29,017 nt of DNA from an uncultured Collinsella sp. (GCA_900754525.1 CAAEDE010000066.1:1-29017); one strand, 5' to 3'. Counted from the stretch's first letter, positions 10,609-18,688 are shown. Program-made: numbers and translations. The notes: generated by a model not told the origin, from the letters alone.

Positions 10609-10675
10609 AGTTGCGGTGGAATAGTTCCTGCCTGGGCCTTCAGAGGCCTTAAACAGGAACTATTCCACCGCAACT
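10609..10675. repeat. Palindromic dispersed repeat, copy A
   Basis: Arms of 22 bases (10609-10630, AGTTGCGGTGGAATAGTT plus CCTG; complement at 10654-10675) are perfectly paired around a 23-base loop. A second, diverged copy lies at 15302-15369. It sits between the MFS gene stop and the GH13 start and may act as a transcription barrier, but no T-run follows it. Confidence 0.9.
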
Positions 10676-10690
10676 GATGAGGGGACGTGA

Positions 10691-11887
10691 TTAGGCGACG
10701 GGCTTGGCGCGACGGATGGCTGGGAACATCACCGTGATGGCGAGAATGACGCCCACGACGGCAATCGCCCCGCCCGCGAAGCCGATCCAAGCGATACCGG
10801 GACCCGAAACCACGGCGCCGCCGATTGCGGTGCCCGTGCCGATACCCAGATTGAACAGACCCGAGAAGATCGACATGGCGACAGCCGACGAATCCGCGGG
10901 CGTGTACTTGATGAGCTCGGCCTGAAACGCCACGTTAAAGGCCGTGGCGCAGCAACCCCACAGTGCGCAGACAGCAAGCACCAACACGAGCGCCGAGGCT
11001 GCGGGGGCCATAAGCAGCAGAGCCACCGGCACGCCGGAGAGCGTAATAGCCAAGAACGGGAAGCGATGCCCGTCGAACAGGCGGCCAAACAGCCAGCTTC
11101 CGAGCAGACCAGAGCAGCCAAACGCCGTCAGCGTCATGGTGATGGCGCCCGCATCGACGTGCGCGACCTGCGCCAGGAAGGGCTCGATATAGCTGTAGCT
11201 TGCGTAATAGCCGGTCGCCATGAACACCGTGACCACATAGAGCGCGATGAGGAACGGGTTCTTGAGCAGCTCGGGCAGCTGCTTGAGCGTAAAACGCTCG
11301 CCCGCTGGCATGGTGGGGAACACCGTGGCCTGGTAGACAACCGCGACAGCAGACAGCGCTCCGACCACGGCAAACGTCATACGCCAGCCCACGGCCAGGC
11401 CAATGGCGCGGCCGAGCGGCAGGCCGAAGATCTGTGCGATGGAAGAGCCCGTGGCGATCATGCTGATGGCGAGCGCCCCGTGGCGTGTGTCAACCAGGCG
11501 CGACGCCATAATCGAAGCGACCGACCAGAACACGGCGTGCGCGCAGGCAACCACCAGGCGCGCGCAAACCAGGATGGGATAGGTCGGTGCCAAGGCGGAC
11601 AGGAACTGGCCCAGCGAGAACACGGCAAGCACGCCCAGCAGCATCCGCTTGAACTCGAAACGCGAGGCGAACACCATGAGCGGCAGCGACAGCAGCATGA
11701 CGCCCCAGGCGTAGACCGAGATCATGATGCCCGCCTGGGCCTCGGTGAGCGAGAACGACGCGGCGATATCAGTCAAAAGGCCGATGGGCATAAACTCTGA
11801 CGTGTTGAACACGAACGCACAGCAGGTGAGCCCGACGAGCGGGAGCCACTGCTTGAGTGAGATGCCATCTTGTCTTGCTTGACTCAT
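10691..11887 (-). CDS. MFS exporter, DHA1 family, SotB-like
   Basis: 398 residues with about 12 predicted transmembrane segments, an inner-membrane drug/sugar:H+ antiporter of the major facilitator superfamily. The start LVGLTCCAFVFNTSEFMP with GLLTDIAASFSLTEAQAG, then ISVYAWGVMLLSLPLMVFASRFEFKR (the loop 2-3 motif A region), closely resembles the sugar efflux protein SotB/YdeA. The true substrate is unknown. I chose the ATG at 11887, with GGAG 9 bases upstream, over a TTG five codons earlier that overlaps that binding site. It has its own candidate promoter and probably forms a single-gene unit bounded by hairpins. Confidence 0.92.
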   Translation of the reverse strand: MSQARQDGISLKQWLPLVGLTCCAFVFNTSEFMPIGLLTDIAASFSLTEAQAGIMISVYAWGVMLLSLPLMVFASRFEFKRMLLGVLAVFSLGQFLSALAPTYPILVCARLVVACAHAVFWSVASIMASRLVDTRHGALAISMIATGSSIAQIFGLPLGRAIGLAVGWRMTFAVVGALSAVAVVYQATVFPTMPAGERFTLKQLPELLKNPFLIALYVVTVFMATGYYASYSYIEPFLAQVAHVDAGAITMTLTAFGCSGLLGSWLFGRLFDGHRFPFLAITLSGVPVALLLMAPAASALVLVLAVCALWGCCATAFNVAFQAELIKYTPADSSAVAMSIFSGLFNLGIGTGTAIGGAVVSGPGIAWIGFAGGAIAVVGVILAITVMFPAIRRAKPVA

Positions 11888-11920
11888 ATATAACTTCTCC
11901 AATCATTTTGAGCGGAGGCG

Positions 11921-11950
11921 ATTATATAGCAACGTTCCCGCATCCGTTAA
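11921..11950 (-). promoter_or_regulatory. Candidate promoter of the MFS gene
   Basis: On the minus strand a perfect TATAAT (11921-11926) is preceded by TTAACG (11945-11950) with an 18-base spacer, 34 bases upstream of the ATG. A hairpin with arms CCCGCATC (11938-11945) and GATGCGGG (11954-11961) overlaps the spacer and could be the 3' end signal of the upstream deacylase gene. Confidence 0.55.
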
Positions 11951-11989
11951 TACAGATGCGGGGCCAAAATCGCGCAGACATTTGGGAGC

Positions 11990-12469
11990 CTAGTCCTCGG
12001 GCTCCCACCCACGGCAAACATCGACCCAGCCCTGGGCGTCAGACGCCACCTCGAGTTCGGGCACCGAAAGCGCTACGCCACTGTGGTCGTCGCCGCAGGC
12101 CGGGTAGACGGTGTCGAAGCGCTTAAGCGACTCGTCCAGATACACCGGCACGCCCTCGTTAACGCCAAAGGGGCAGACGCCGCCGGGCGCATGGCCCACG
12201 GCCCGCTCGACCGCAGCGCCGGGAATCATATGCGGCTTGCCATGGAAGAACTTCTTGAACTTGGAGCTGTTGACACGCGCATCTCCGGCGCACAGCACGA
12301 GCACCGGCGCGCCGTCGACATCGAACGCCATCGTTTTCGCGATCTGCGCGGGAGCCGTTCCCAGTGCCGCTGCGGCTTCCTCGACAGTTGCCGTCTCCTC
12401 CTGAGGCACAATCACACGGTCGCCAAAGCCCTTCGCTCGCAAATGCGCCATCGCCTTGTCAAACGCCAT
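11990..12469 (-). CDS. YbaK/EbsC-family aminoacyl-tRNA deacylase
   Basis: 159 residues, the usual size for a free-standing YbaK/EbsC (INS/ProX-like) editing domain, which hydrolyses mischarged aminoacyl-tRNA such as Cys-tRNA(Pro). Recognisable parts are EEAAAALGTAPAQIAKTMAFD with the conserved Lys45, VLVLCAGDARVNSSKFKKFF, and HAPGGVCPFGVNEGVPVYLDESL. The start is the ATG at 12469, with GGAGGAG 9 bases upstream; an open frame continues further upstream, but those residues run through the feoB 3' end on another frame and do not resemble the family. The tRNA substrate is not predictable. It lies 95 bases downstream of feoAB in the same direction. Confidence 0.9.
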   Translation of the reverse strand: MAFDKAMAHLRAKGFGDRVIVPQEETATVEEAAAALGTAPAQIAKTMAFDVDGAPVLVLCAGDARVNSSKFKKFFHGKPHMIPGAAVERAVGHAPGGVCPFGVNEGVPVYLDESLKRFDTVYPACGDDHSGVALSVPELEVASDAQGWVDVCRGWEPED

Positions 12470-12564
12470 AACTAAAAACTCCTCCGCCAAACCAACTGTT
12501 CGACAGAGGAGTATAGACCGTGGTCGCGCTATGTATGGGAATGCCTCACTCGCGAAACCGTTAT

Positions 12565-14922
12565 TTACAAGCCGATTAGCACGCCAATGCCGTGGACTAG
12601 GAACGCCACGATCCAGGCGACCGTCACCTGAAACGCGAATACGGCCACAGCGTAACGCCCGCCCAGTTCGCTCTTGACGGCGCCGATGGACGCCACGCAC
12701 GGCGGGTATAGCAGCGTAAAGACCAGGAACACGTAGGCGGTAAACGGCGAAAACATGGCTGACAGTGCCGCGGGAGAGGTTGCGCCCAAAAGCACCGTGA
12801 GCGTCGAGATGACGCTCTCCTTGGCAATGAGTCCGGTGACGAGCGCCGTCGAGGCGCGCCAGTCGCCAAAGCCGAGCGGGGCCAACACCGGCGCGATGAT
12901 GCTGCCGAGGCCCGCAAGCAGGCTTTGCGACTGGTCGGCGACCACGTTAAAGCGGATATCGAACGTCTGCAGGAACCAGATGACCACCGTAGCGGCAAAG
13001 ATAATGGTAAAGGCCTTGGTGATGAAGTCCTTGGCCTTATCCCATGCCAGCATCACCGTCGTCTTGACGCTCGGCAGGCGGTAATTGGGAAGCTCCATGA
13101 TAAACGGCACCGGGTCGCCCTTAAATGCCGTGCGGTTGAGCACCAAAGCCGCGATGCAGCCGACCACGATACCGATCAGATAGAGCGAGACCATGGCGGG
13201 GACCGTCGCCTGCGGGAAAAACGCCCCGCACAGCAAGCCGTAAACAGGCAACTTGGCTGAGCAGCTCATAAACGGCGTGAGCATGACCGTCATCTTGCGG
13301 TCGTGCTCGGATGGGAGCGTACGGGTCGACATGATAGCCGGCACGGTGCAGCCAAAACCGACGAGCATGGGCACGAAGCTGCGGCCCGACAGGCCAAAGC
13401 GACGCAGCACCTTATCCATGACAAAGGCCACGCGCGCCATGTATCCGGAGTCTTCCAGAATGGAGAGGAACAAAAAGAGCACGACGATAATCGGCAGGAA
13501 GGTCAGTACACTGCCCACACCCGTAAGCACGCCGTCGACAGCCAGCGAGCGCACTACGTCGTTGGTGCCGAACGCCTTGAGGCCCGCATCGGCCGAGGCG
13601 ATGATGGCAGCGATGCCGTCCTCCATGAGTCCCTGCAACGCCGCGCCGATCACGCCAAACGTCAGCCAAAAAACGAGACCCATGATCACCAGGAACGCCG
13701 GAATGGCCGTGTAACGCCCGGTCAGGATGCGATCGATCTTGACGGAGCGCACGTGTTCGCGGCTTTCGTGCGGCTTGACGACGCAGCGCCCGCACACATC
13801 GCCGATAAAGCTAAAGCGCATGTCCGCCAGCGCAGACAGGCGGTCAGTGCCGGCCTCGCCCTCCATCTGGGTGATGATGTGCTCGATAGCGTCGAGCTCG
13901 TTGCGATCCAGGTGAAGCGCCTCGGTTACCAGCTCATCGCCCTCGACCAGCTTGGTCGCCGCAAAGCGCACCGGAATGTGCGCCGTCACGGCATGGTCCT
14001 CGATCAGGTTAGCAATACCGTGGATGCAGCGATGCAGCGCACCGCCGTCCGGACCGTCGGGCGCACAAAAGTCCAGGCGACCAGGGCGCTCGCGGAACCG
14101 TGCCACGTGCAGGGCGTGGTCCACCAACTCGCCGATGCCCTCGTTGCGGGCAGCGCTAATGGGGACAACGGGCACGCCCAACAGGCTCTCGAGCAGGTTG
14201 ACGTCCACGGCGCCGCCGTTGGCGGTAACCTCGTCCATCATGTTGAGCGCGATGACCATGGGGCGGTCGAGTTCCATGAGCTGCAGTGTCAGGTACAGGT
14301 TACGCTCGATGTTGGTAGCGTCAATGATGTCGATGATGGCGTCCGGGCGCTCGTCGAGGATGAACTGACGGCTCACGACCTCTTCGCCTGTGTACGGCGA
14401 CAGGGAGTAAATGCCAGGCAGATCGGTAACGCTCGCCTCGGGATGGTTGCGGATGGTGCCATCTTTGCGGTCGACCGTCACGCCGGGAAAGTTACCGACG
14501 TGCTGGTTGGAGCCCGTCAGCTGGTTGAATAACGTGGTCTTGCCGCAGTTTTGGTTGCCGGCAAGGGCAAAATGCAGCGGTGCGCCCTCGGGCACGACCG
14601 TCTTGGCAGCACGGGGCGAATACGTCCCCTCGCCGAGTGCCGGATGCTCCGTCGTGCCGATTGCGGCGTTAGCGCGCGGGCCGGTATCGGTGTCGTGCAC
14701 ATCCACGAGCTCAATGCGTGCGGCATCGTCCTTGCGCAGCGTCAACTCGTAACCACGCAGGCGAATCTCGAGCGGGTCGCCCATGGGGGCGTACTTCATC
14801 ATGGTGACTTCGGTGCCCGGCGTTAGGCCCATGTCCAAAATATGCTGTCGGAGTGCCTGGTCGTCCGATGCCACCGATGCGACAACGGCGTCCTTTCCAA
14901 TCTCGAGCGTATCGAGCTTCAC
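12565..14922 (-). CDS. feoB: Ferrous iron transporter, FeoA-FeoB fusion
   Basis: 785 residues. FeoB is the GTP-gated inner-membrane Fe(II) transporter. The first 75 or so residues are an SH3-like FeoA domain (LRQHILDMGLTPGTEV; EIRLRGYELTLRKDDA), fused through an Ala/Pro-rich linker to FeoB. G-protein motifs are G1 GNQNCGKT (122-129), G2 region GNFPGVTVDRK (143-153), G3 DLPG (167-170), G4 NMMD (227-230) and G5 SAA (256-258). The membrane half contains the gate-like GRSFVPMLVGFGCTVPA and TPFMSCSAKLPVYGLL segments. The GTG at 14922 has GGAGG 9 bases upstream; an in-frame ATG 40 codons earlier gives sequence with no family likeness and would run through the operator. No feoC was seen. The upstream tandem repeats suggest metal-dependent repression. 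Confidence 0.96.
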   Translation of the reverse strand: MKLDTLEIGKDAVVASVASDDQALRQHILDMGLTPGTEVTMMKYAPMGDPLEIRLRGYELTLRKDDAARIELVDVHDTDTGPRANAAIGTTEHPALGEGTYSPRAAKTVVPEGAPLHFALAGNQNCGKTTLFNQLTGSNQHVGNFPGVTVDRKDGTIRNHPEASVTDLPGIYSLSPYTGEEVVSRQFILDERPDAIIDIIDATNIERNLYLTLQLMELDRPMVIALNMMDEVTANGGAVDVNLLESLLGVPVVPISAARNEGIGELVDHALHVARFRERPGRLDFCAPDGPDGGALHRCIHGIANLIEDHAVTAHIPVRFAATKLVEGDELVTEALHLDRNELDAIEHIITQMEGEAGTDRLSALADMRFSFIGDVCGRCVVKPHESREHVRSVKIDRILTGRYTAIPAFLVIMGLVFWLTFGVIGAALQGLMEDGIAAIIASADAGLKAFGTNDVVRSLAVDGVLTGVGSVLTFLPIIVVLFLFLSILEDSGYMARVAFVMDKVLRRFGLSGRSFVPMLVGFGCTVPAIMSTRTLPSEHDRKMTVMLTPFMSCSAKLPVYGLLCGAFFPQATVPAMVSLYLIGIVVGCIAALVLNRTAFKGDPVPFIMELPNYRLPSVKTTVMLAWDKAKDFITKAFTIIFAATVVIWFLQTFDIRFNVVADQSQSLLAGLGSIIAPVLAPLGFGDWRASTALVTGLIAKESVISTLTVLLGATSPAALSAMFSPFTAYVFLVFTLLYPPCVASIGAVKSELGGRYAVAVFAFQVTVAWIVAFLVHGIGVLIGL

Positions 14923-14964
14923 GTCCGTGTTCCTCCCCCGGCGCCCACAGGGCGTTGCATTTAT

Positions 14965-14998
14965 GTTCACCTTGGCTAACCGTTTGCCACGGCTAACC
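14965..14998. promoter_or_regulatory. Tandem 17-bp operator-like repeats upstream of feoAB
   Basis: On the minus strand GGTTAGCCGTGGCAAAC is immediately followed by GGTTAGCCAAGGTGAAC; 13 of 17 bases agree. The repeats lie 43-76 bases upstream of the GTG and abut a CATAAA -10-like hexamer. The GGTTAGCC half resembles one arm of DtxR/IdeR-type iron boxes (GGTTAGSC...). A metalloregulator operator is inferred. Confidence 0.6.
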
Positions 14999-15089
14999 AA
15001 TTTTAAGCTTACATGATAGCGTGAACACACAACGATGTTCAATCGACAGATCGGTGCGATGGGGACAGGCAGGAGAGTTCAGGGCCATA

Positions 15090-15290
15090 GTTTCCCGATG
15101 AGGCCTCTCGGGGAAACTACATCCCAGAATTCTGGCTCGAAACGAGATATGGTTTCCCTAACAGGCCTCTTACGGAAAATGCATCCCAGAATCCCCGCTC
15201 GAAACGGGACGCGCTTTCCCAGTCGAGGCCCTATGGGAAACTGCGTCCCACCTTGAAAGGCAAAACTGGGACGCAGTTTCCGGGCGGGGC
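15090..15290. repeat. 62-bp tandem repeat array, about 3.2 copies
   Basis: Units start at 15090, 15152, 15214 and 15276 (partial), so the period is exactly 62. Units 1 and 2 share CATCCCAGAAT and GCTCGAAACG at identical offsets; every unit opens with a TTTCC block, and full units contain a second arm (GGGAAAC-like) that can pair with it. Similarity drops by unit 3. No ORF or promoter is apparent. It lies in the 473-base gap between feoAB and the hydrolase. Confidence 0.85.
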
Positions 15291-15301
15291 ATCAAAAACG
15301 A

Positions 15302-15369
15302 AGTTGCGGTGGAATAGTTCCTGGATGGGCTGGTTGATACCCCAGATAGAAACTATTTCACCGCAAGTT
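15302..15369. repeat. Palindromic dispersed repeat, copy B
   Basis: The left arm AGTTGCGGTGGAATAGTT plus CCTG is identical to that of copy A at 10609. The right arm (about 15348-15369) has drifted, giving an imperfect stem. The loop sequence differs completely from copy A, as expected if only the arms are constrained. It lies 27 bases past the hydrolase stop. Confidence 0.85.
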
Positions 15370-15395
15370 ATTGAAGGGCTGGGATGCCGAGACTC

Positions 15396-16295
15396 TTACA
15401 GATGGCGCTCCAGGAAGCGGAAGGCTAGGCAAATCCAAGGGCGGACAGCCACCTGCTTGTCCTCGTTGTCGACCGCGGTGTTGGCGTTGCCGAGCGAAAG
15501 GCCGTGACCACCCTGGTCAAAGACGTGCATCTCGCATGCAACGCCCTCCTCGGCCATGCGCTGCGCAAACGGGTAGACCTGCGCGATCGGCGCCGTCTTG
15601 TCGTCGGACACGCCCCACACAAAAGTCGGTGGCATCTGACGCGAAACATGCGTGGTGGGGCAGATGTCGGCCAGATGCTCGTCAGTTGCCTCGCCGCCCG
15701 TCACCATCGACAGGTAGTCGTTGAGCAAATCGCGCCCCGTCTTGCCGCCCGTCTTGGGCACGCGCAAGTCAATGCGCGGATCGCGCGTCTGCATGTCGCG
15801 CACATAGGCAAAGTCGAGCAATGGATAGCCCAGCACCACGGCATCGGGACGAATGTCGTCCGGACGCGCCCCGGCAAGTGCCGCGAAGGGACCAGTCTTC
15901 CATTGCGTTGCCAGCGAAGCGCAGATCATGCCGCCCGCCGAGAATCCCACGACGCACACGCGCTTAGGATCGACATGCCACTCGTCGGCGTTGGCGCGCA
16001 CCGTGGCGACCATCTTGGCAAGATCTGCTTGGGGGTGCGGAAAGCTCACGTCACCCGTAGAACTCGTGACATAGTTGAGCACAAAGGCCTGGTAGCCGCG
16101 GTCCAAAAACGCAAACGCCACCGGATCCTGCTCGTGCGGAGCGATATGCGTAAACGCACCTCCGCCACAGATAATCACGGCAGGGCGGCGGCCATTCGGT
16201 TTATCGGGCAGCGGCTCGACACCCAAATACGTAAACGTCGCCGGATATTCCTCGGTCGGCTCCTCGCCCCACAGCGCATGGTTCTCGACAATCAT
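15396..16295 (-). CDS. Alpha/beta hydrolase (acetyl esterase/BD-FAE-like)
   Basis: 299 residues, cytosolic, alpha/beta-hydrolase fold of the carbohydrate-esterase/feruloyl-esterase-like group. The oxyanion segment is VIICGGGAFTHI (residues 40-51), the nucleophile elbow is GFSAGG (Ser119), an acidic residue in GVSDDKTAP (231/232) and His264 in DQGGHGLS complete the triad. The region after the second strand (YLGVEPLPDKPNGRRPAVI) matches the early part of these esterases. The ATG at 16295 has AAGGGAG 5 bases upstream; the frame stays open upstream, but those residues are translated promoter DNA. A natural role in deacetylating plant or host glycans is plausible, but the substrate is unknown. It is divergent from the PTS EIIA gene. 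Confidence 0.9.
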   Translation of the reverse strand: MIVENHALWGEEPTEEYPATFTYLGVEPLPDKPNGRRPAVIICGGGAFTHIAPHEQDPVAFAFLDRGYQAFVLNYVTSSTGDVSFPHPQADLAKMVATVRANADEWHVDPKRVCVVGFSAGGMICASLATQWKTGPFAALAGARPDDIRPDAVVLGYPLLDFAYVRDMQTRDPRIDLRVPKTGGKTGRDLLNDYLSMVTGGEATDEHLADICPTTHVSRQMPPTFVWGVSDDKTAPIAQVYPFAQRMAEEGVACEMHVFDQGGHGLSLGNANTAVDNEDKQVAVRPWICLAFRFLERHL

Positions 16296-16314
16296 ATGTG
16301 CTCCCTTCACGCAA

Positions 16315-16342
16315 ATTATGCGCCCTTGTTTTTCGCCTTCAA
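16315..16342 (-). promoter_or_regulatory. Candidate hydrolase promoter
   Basis: On the minus strand TTGAAG (16337-16342) and CATAAT (16315-16320) are 16 bases apart, implying a very short leader of about 13 bases that just contains the ribosome binding site. Confidence 0.45.
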
Positions 16343-16421
16343 GCGTACCCCACTTGAACCCGTGGCGCAGAAACACTCCGGCAATAAGTTTCCCTTCAAC
16401 TGATATATCACATAATCCCAG

Positions 16422-16450
16422 TTCAGAGGTATCGTTGAGCAGCGTAGAAT
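16422..16450 (+). promoter_or_regulatory. Candidate EIIA promoter
   Basis: TTCAGA (16422-16427) and TAGAAT (16445-16450) are spaced by 17 bases. The -35 is weak. The predicted start near 16457 places the palindromic operator about 25 bases downstream. Confidence 0.4.
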
Positions 16451-16480
16451 AGGGGCGTTGACCAAGCCGCGAAACACATG

Positions 16481-16492
16481 TGAAACGTTTCC
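16481..16492. promoter_or_regulatory. LacI/GalR-type operator
   Basis: TGAAACGTTTCC contains the perfect palindrome GAAACGTTTC with a central CG, the typical form of LacI-family (including CcpA-like) operators. It lies about 50 bases upstream of the EIIA ATG. Confidence 0.5.
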
Positions 16493-16539
16493 GGCAAACC
16501 AAACGCGCGATATGCGCTTATATTAAGTTGGAGGCAACT

Positions 16540-17103
16540 ATGGGTCTGCTCGATTCGCTTAAGTCCACCTTCACCTCGGCCGGCGAGGCGTCCGTTCCGC
16601 CCGCAGCAAGCTTCGCCACCCGCGAAGGCGTCATCTATGCCCCCGTCAACGGCGTGCTCGTCAACCTGGACGAGGTTCCCGACGAGACGATCGCCTCGGG
16701 CATGCTTGGCCAGGGCTATGGCATCGAGCCCATTACCGGCACCATTTATGCGCCCGCCAACGGCCGCATCGGCGCCACCACTGTCACCAACCACTCCATT
16801 GGCATGATCACCGAGGACGGTCTTCGCGTGTTCATCCATGTTGGCCTGGGCACCGTGGAAATGAACGGCAAGGGTTTTGCCCGCTTTGTCGAGATGGGCG
16901 ATGTGGTCAAGGCAGGCCAGCCGCTCATCAGCTTCGACCGCGAGGCCATTAAGGCCGCTGGTCACGAAGACATCGTGACCGTCATCGTCTCCGAGCTCGA
17001 CCGTCTTAAGAGCATCGACCATGTCGGCGAGTCCGGAACGCTTATCGGCGGCAACCCGCTCGTCAAGCTTGGCGACCCGCTGCTGGTTGCCAAGACCAAG
17101 TAG
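16540..17103 (+). CDS. PTS EIIA component, glucose family, stand-alone
   Basis: 187 residues, a complete EIIA-Glc (PTS_EIIA_1) domain with a short N-terminal extension and no EIIB or EIIC attached. The active-site pair is His85 in TNHSIGM and His100 in VFIHVGLGTVEMNGKGF; the latter matches the phospho-histidine segment of Crr (FVHFGIDTVELKGEGF). It receives phosphate from HPr and passes it to an EIIB encoded elsewhere, or acts as a regulator like Crr. GGAGG lies 5 bases before the ATG at 16540; an in-frame ATG 20 codons upstream runs through the operator and was rejected. It has a terminator of its own, so it is probably monocistronic. Confidence 0.94.
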   Translation: MGLLDSLKSTFTSAGEASVPPAASFATREGVIYAPVNGVLVNLDEVPDETIASGMLGQGYGIEPITGTIYAPANGRIGATTVTNHSIGMITEDGLRVFIHVGLGTVEMNGKGFARFVEMGDVVKAGQPLISFDREAIKAAGHEDIVTVIVSELDRLKSIDHVGESGTLIGGNPLVKLGDPLLVAKTK

Positions 17104-17140
17104 CCAGGCCCCGCGCCACACAGCAAAAAGGCACCTCGTC

Positions 17141-17175
17141 AAGCGCCCGTGACCATTTGGCCGCGGGCGCTTTTC
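17141..17175 (+). terminator. Intrinsic terminator after EIIA
   Basis: AGCGCCCG (17142-17149) pairs with CGGGCGCT (17164-17171) and is followed by TTTCGTTT. It starts about 38 bases after the EIIA stop. Confidence 0.85.
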
Positions 17176-17229
17176 GTTTGAAAAACCATCCCGCCAATGC
17201 CTTATCTGTATAGCCCAAATGAGCCGAGC

Positions 17230-17238
17230 TGCTAGAAT
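17230..17238 (+). promoter_or_regulatory. Candidate extended -10 promoter of asnS
   Basis: TGCTAGAAT has the TGn extension and a -10 hexamer one base from consensus, 47 bases upstream of the GTG start. No convincing -35 is seen, as is common with extended -10 promoters. Confidence 0.45.
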
Positions 17239-17284
17239 ATCGAACTGTATGGATAACTATCATTCAACCGTTATGGGAGGATAC

Positions 17285-18688
17285 GTGAACCGCACCAAAA
17301 TCGCGCAGCTCTATGCCGATGCCGAGTCGCTCGGCGGCCAGACCGTCACCGTCGCCGGCTGGGTCAAGTCCGTCCGCGACATGAAGAACTTTGGCTTTGT
17401 TACGCTCAACGACGGCAGCTGCTTCCGCGACCTGCAGGTCGTCATGAACCGCGAGGCACTCGACAACTACGACGAGATCGCCCATCAAAACGTCTCGGCC
17501 GCACTCATTTGCACCGGCACCGTCAAGCTGACCCCCGATGCGCCCCAGCCTTTCGAGCTTTCTGCCACTTCCATCGAGGTCGAGGGCACGAGCGCCCCGG
17601 ATTACCCGCTGCAGAAGAAGCGCGCAACCGTCGAGTTCCTGCGCACCCAGCAGCACCTGCGCCCGCGCACCAACCTGTTCCGCGCCGTGTTCCGCATCCG
17701 CTCTGTCGCGGCTGCCGCCATCCACCGCTTCTTCCAGGAGCAGGGCTTTGCCTACGTCAACACCCCCATCATCACCACGAGTGACTGCGAAGGCGCCGGC
17801 GAGATGTTCCGCGTGACCACGCTCGACCCCAAAAATCCGCCCCTCACCGAGTCCGGCGAGGTCGACTGGAGCCAGGACTTCTTTGGCAAGCATGCAAGCC
17901 TCACCGTGTCCGGCCAGCTCAATGCCGAGAACTTTGCCATGGCCTTTGGCGACGTGTACACCTTTGGCCCCACCTTCCGCGCCGAAAACTCCAACACCAC
18001 GCGCCACGCCGCCGAGTTTTGGATGATCGAGCCCGAGATGGCCTTCGCCGACCTCAACGACTACATGGACAACGCCGAGGCCATGCTCAAGTACGTCCTT
18101 AAGGACGTTATGGCCACCTGCCCCGACGAGCTCAATATGCTCAACAAGTTTGTGGACAAGGGTCTGCTCGAGCGCCTGGACCATGTCGCCAACTCCGACT
18201 TTGCCCGCGTTACCTACACCGAGGCCGTCGAAATCCTGGAGCAGGCCGTCGCCGCCGGTCACAAGTTTGACTATCCCGTGAGCTGGGGCATCGACCTGCA
18301 AACCGAGCACGAGCGCTTCCTGACGGAGGAGCACTTTAAGCGCCCGACCTTCGTGACCGACTACCCGGCCGAGATCAAGGCGTTCTACATGCGCATGAAC
18401 GACGACGGCAAGACCGTCGCCGCCGCCGACTGCCTGGTGCCGGGCATCGGCGAGATCATCGGTGGCTCCCAGCGCGAGGAGCGCCTGGATCTGCTCGAGG
18501 CCCGCATCAAGGACCTGGGCATGAATCCCGAGCAGTACAAGTACTACCTTGACCTGCGCCGCTACGGTTCCTGCAAGCACGCCGGCTACGGTCTGGGCTT
18601 CGAGCGCTTGGTCATGTATCTGACCGGCGTGGGCAACATCCGCGACGTCCTGCCGCACCCGCGCACCGTGGGCAACGCCGACTTCTAA
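17285..18688 (+). CDS. asnS: Asparaginyl-tRNA synthetase
   Basis: 467 residues, almost exactly the length of the Escherichia coli enzyme. It charges tRNA(Asn) with asparagine. The N-terminal OB-fold anticodon domain (VTVAGWVKSVRDMKNFGF; LNDGSCFRDLQVV) is followed by the class II core: YPLQKKRATVEFLR then HLRPRTNLF, motif 2 GPTFRAENSNTTRHAAEFWMIEPE (split over the active site) and motif 3 GYGLGFERLVMYLTG. The GTG at 17285 fits the family start and has GGGAGG 4 bases upstream. An in-frame ATG four codons earlier lacks its own binding site. Its presence shows that Asn-tRNA can be made directly in this organism. Confidence 0.97.
   Translation: MNRTKIAQLYADAESLGGQTVTVAGWVKSVRDMKNFGFVTLNDGSCFRDLQVVMNREALDNYDEIAHQNVSAALICTGTVKLTPDAPQPFELSATSIEVEGTSAPDYPLQKKRATVEFLRTQQHLRPRTNLFRAVFRIRSVAAAAIHRFFQEQGFAYVNTPIITTSDCEGAGEMFRVTTLDPKNPPLTESGEVDWSQDFFGKHASLTVSGQLNAENFAMAFGDVYTFGPTFRAENSNTTRHAAEFWMIEPEMAFADLNDYMDNAEAMLKYVLKDVMATCPDELNMLNKFVDKGLLERLDHVANSDFARVTYTEAVEILEQAVAAGHKFDYPVSWGIDLQTEHERFLTEEHFKRPTFVTDYPAEIKAFYMRMNDDGKTVAAADCLVPGIGEIIGGSQREERLDLLEARIKDLGMNPEQYKYYLDLRRYGSCKHAGYGLGFERLVMYLTGVGNIRDVLPHPRTVGNADF

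Noticed and set aside
8798..10609. A 603-codon open frame opposite the GH13 and glycosylase genes
   Set aside because: It runs across two real minus-strand genes and their junction, which a genuine gene would not be expected to do; no domain is recognisable.
15090..15290. CRISPR array
   Set aside because: The 62-base units are similar along their whole length, with no alternation of constant repeats and unique spacers, and no cas gene is in the window.
16296..16502. N-terminal extension of the alpha/beta hydrolase
   Set aside because: The frame is open, but the residues are translated promoter and operator DNA of the divergent EIIA gene, and a good ribosome binding site marks the ATG at 16295.
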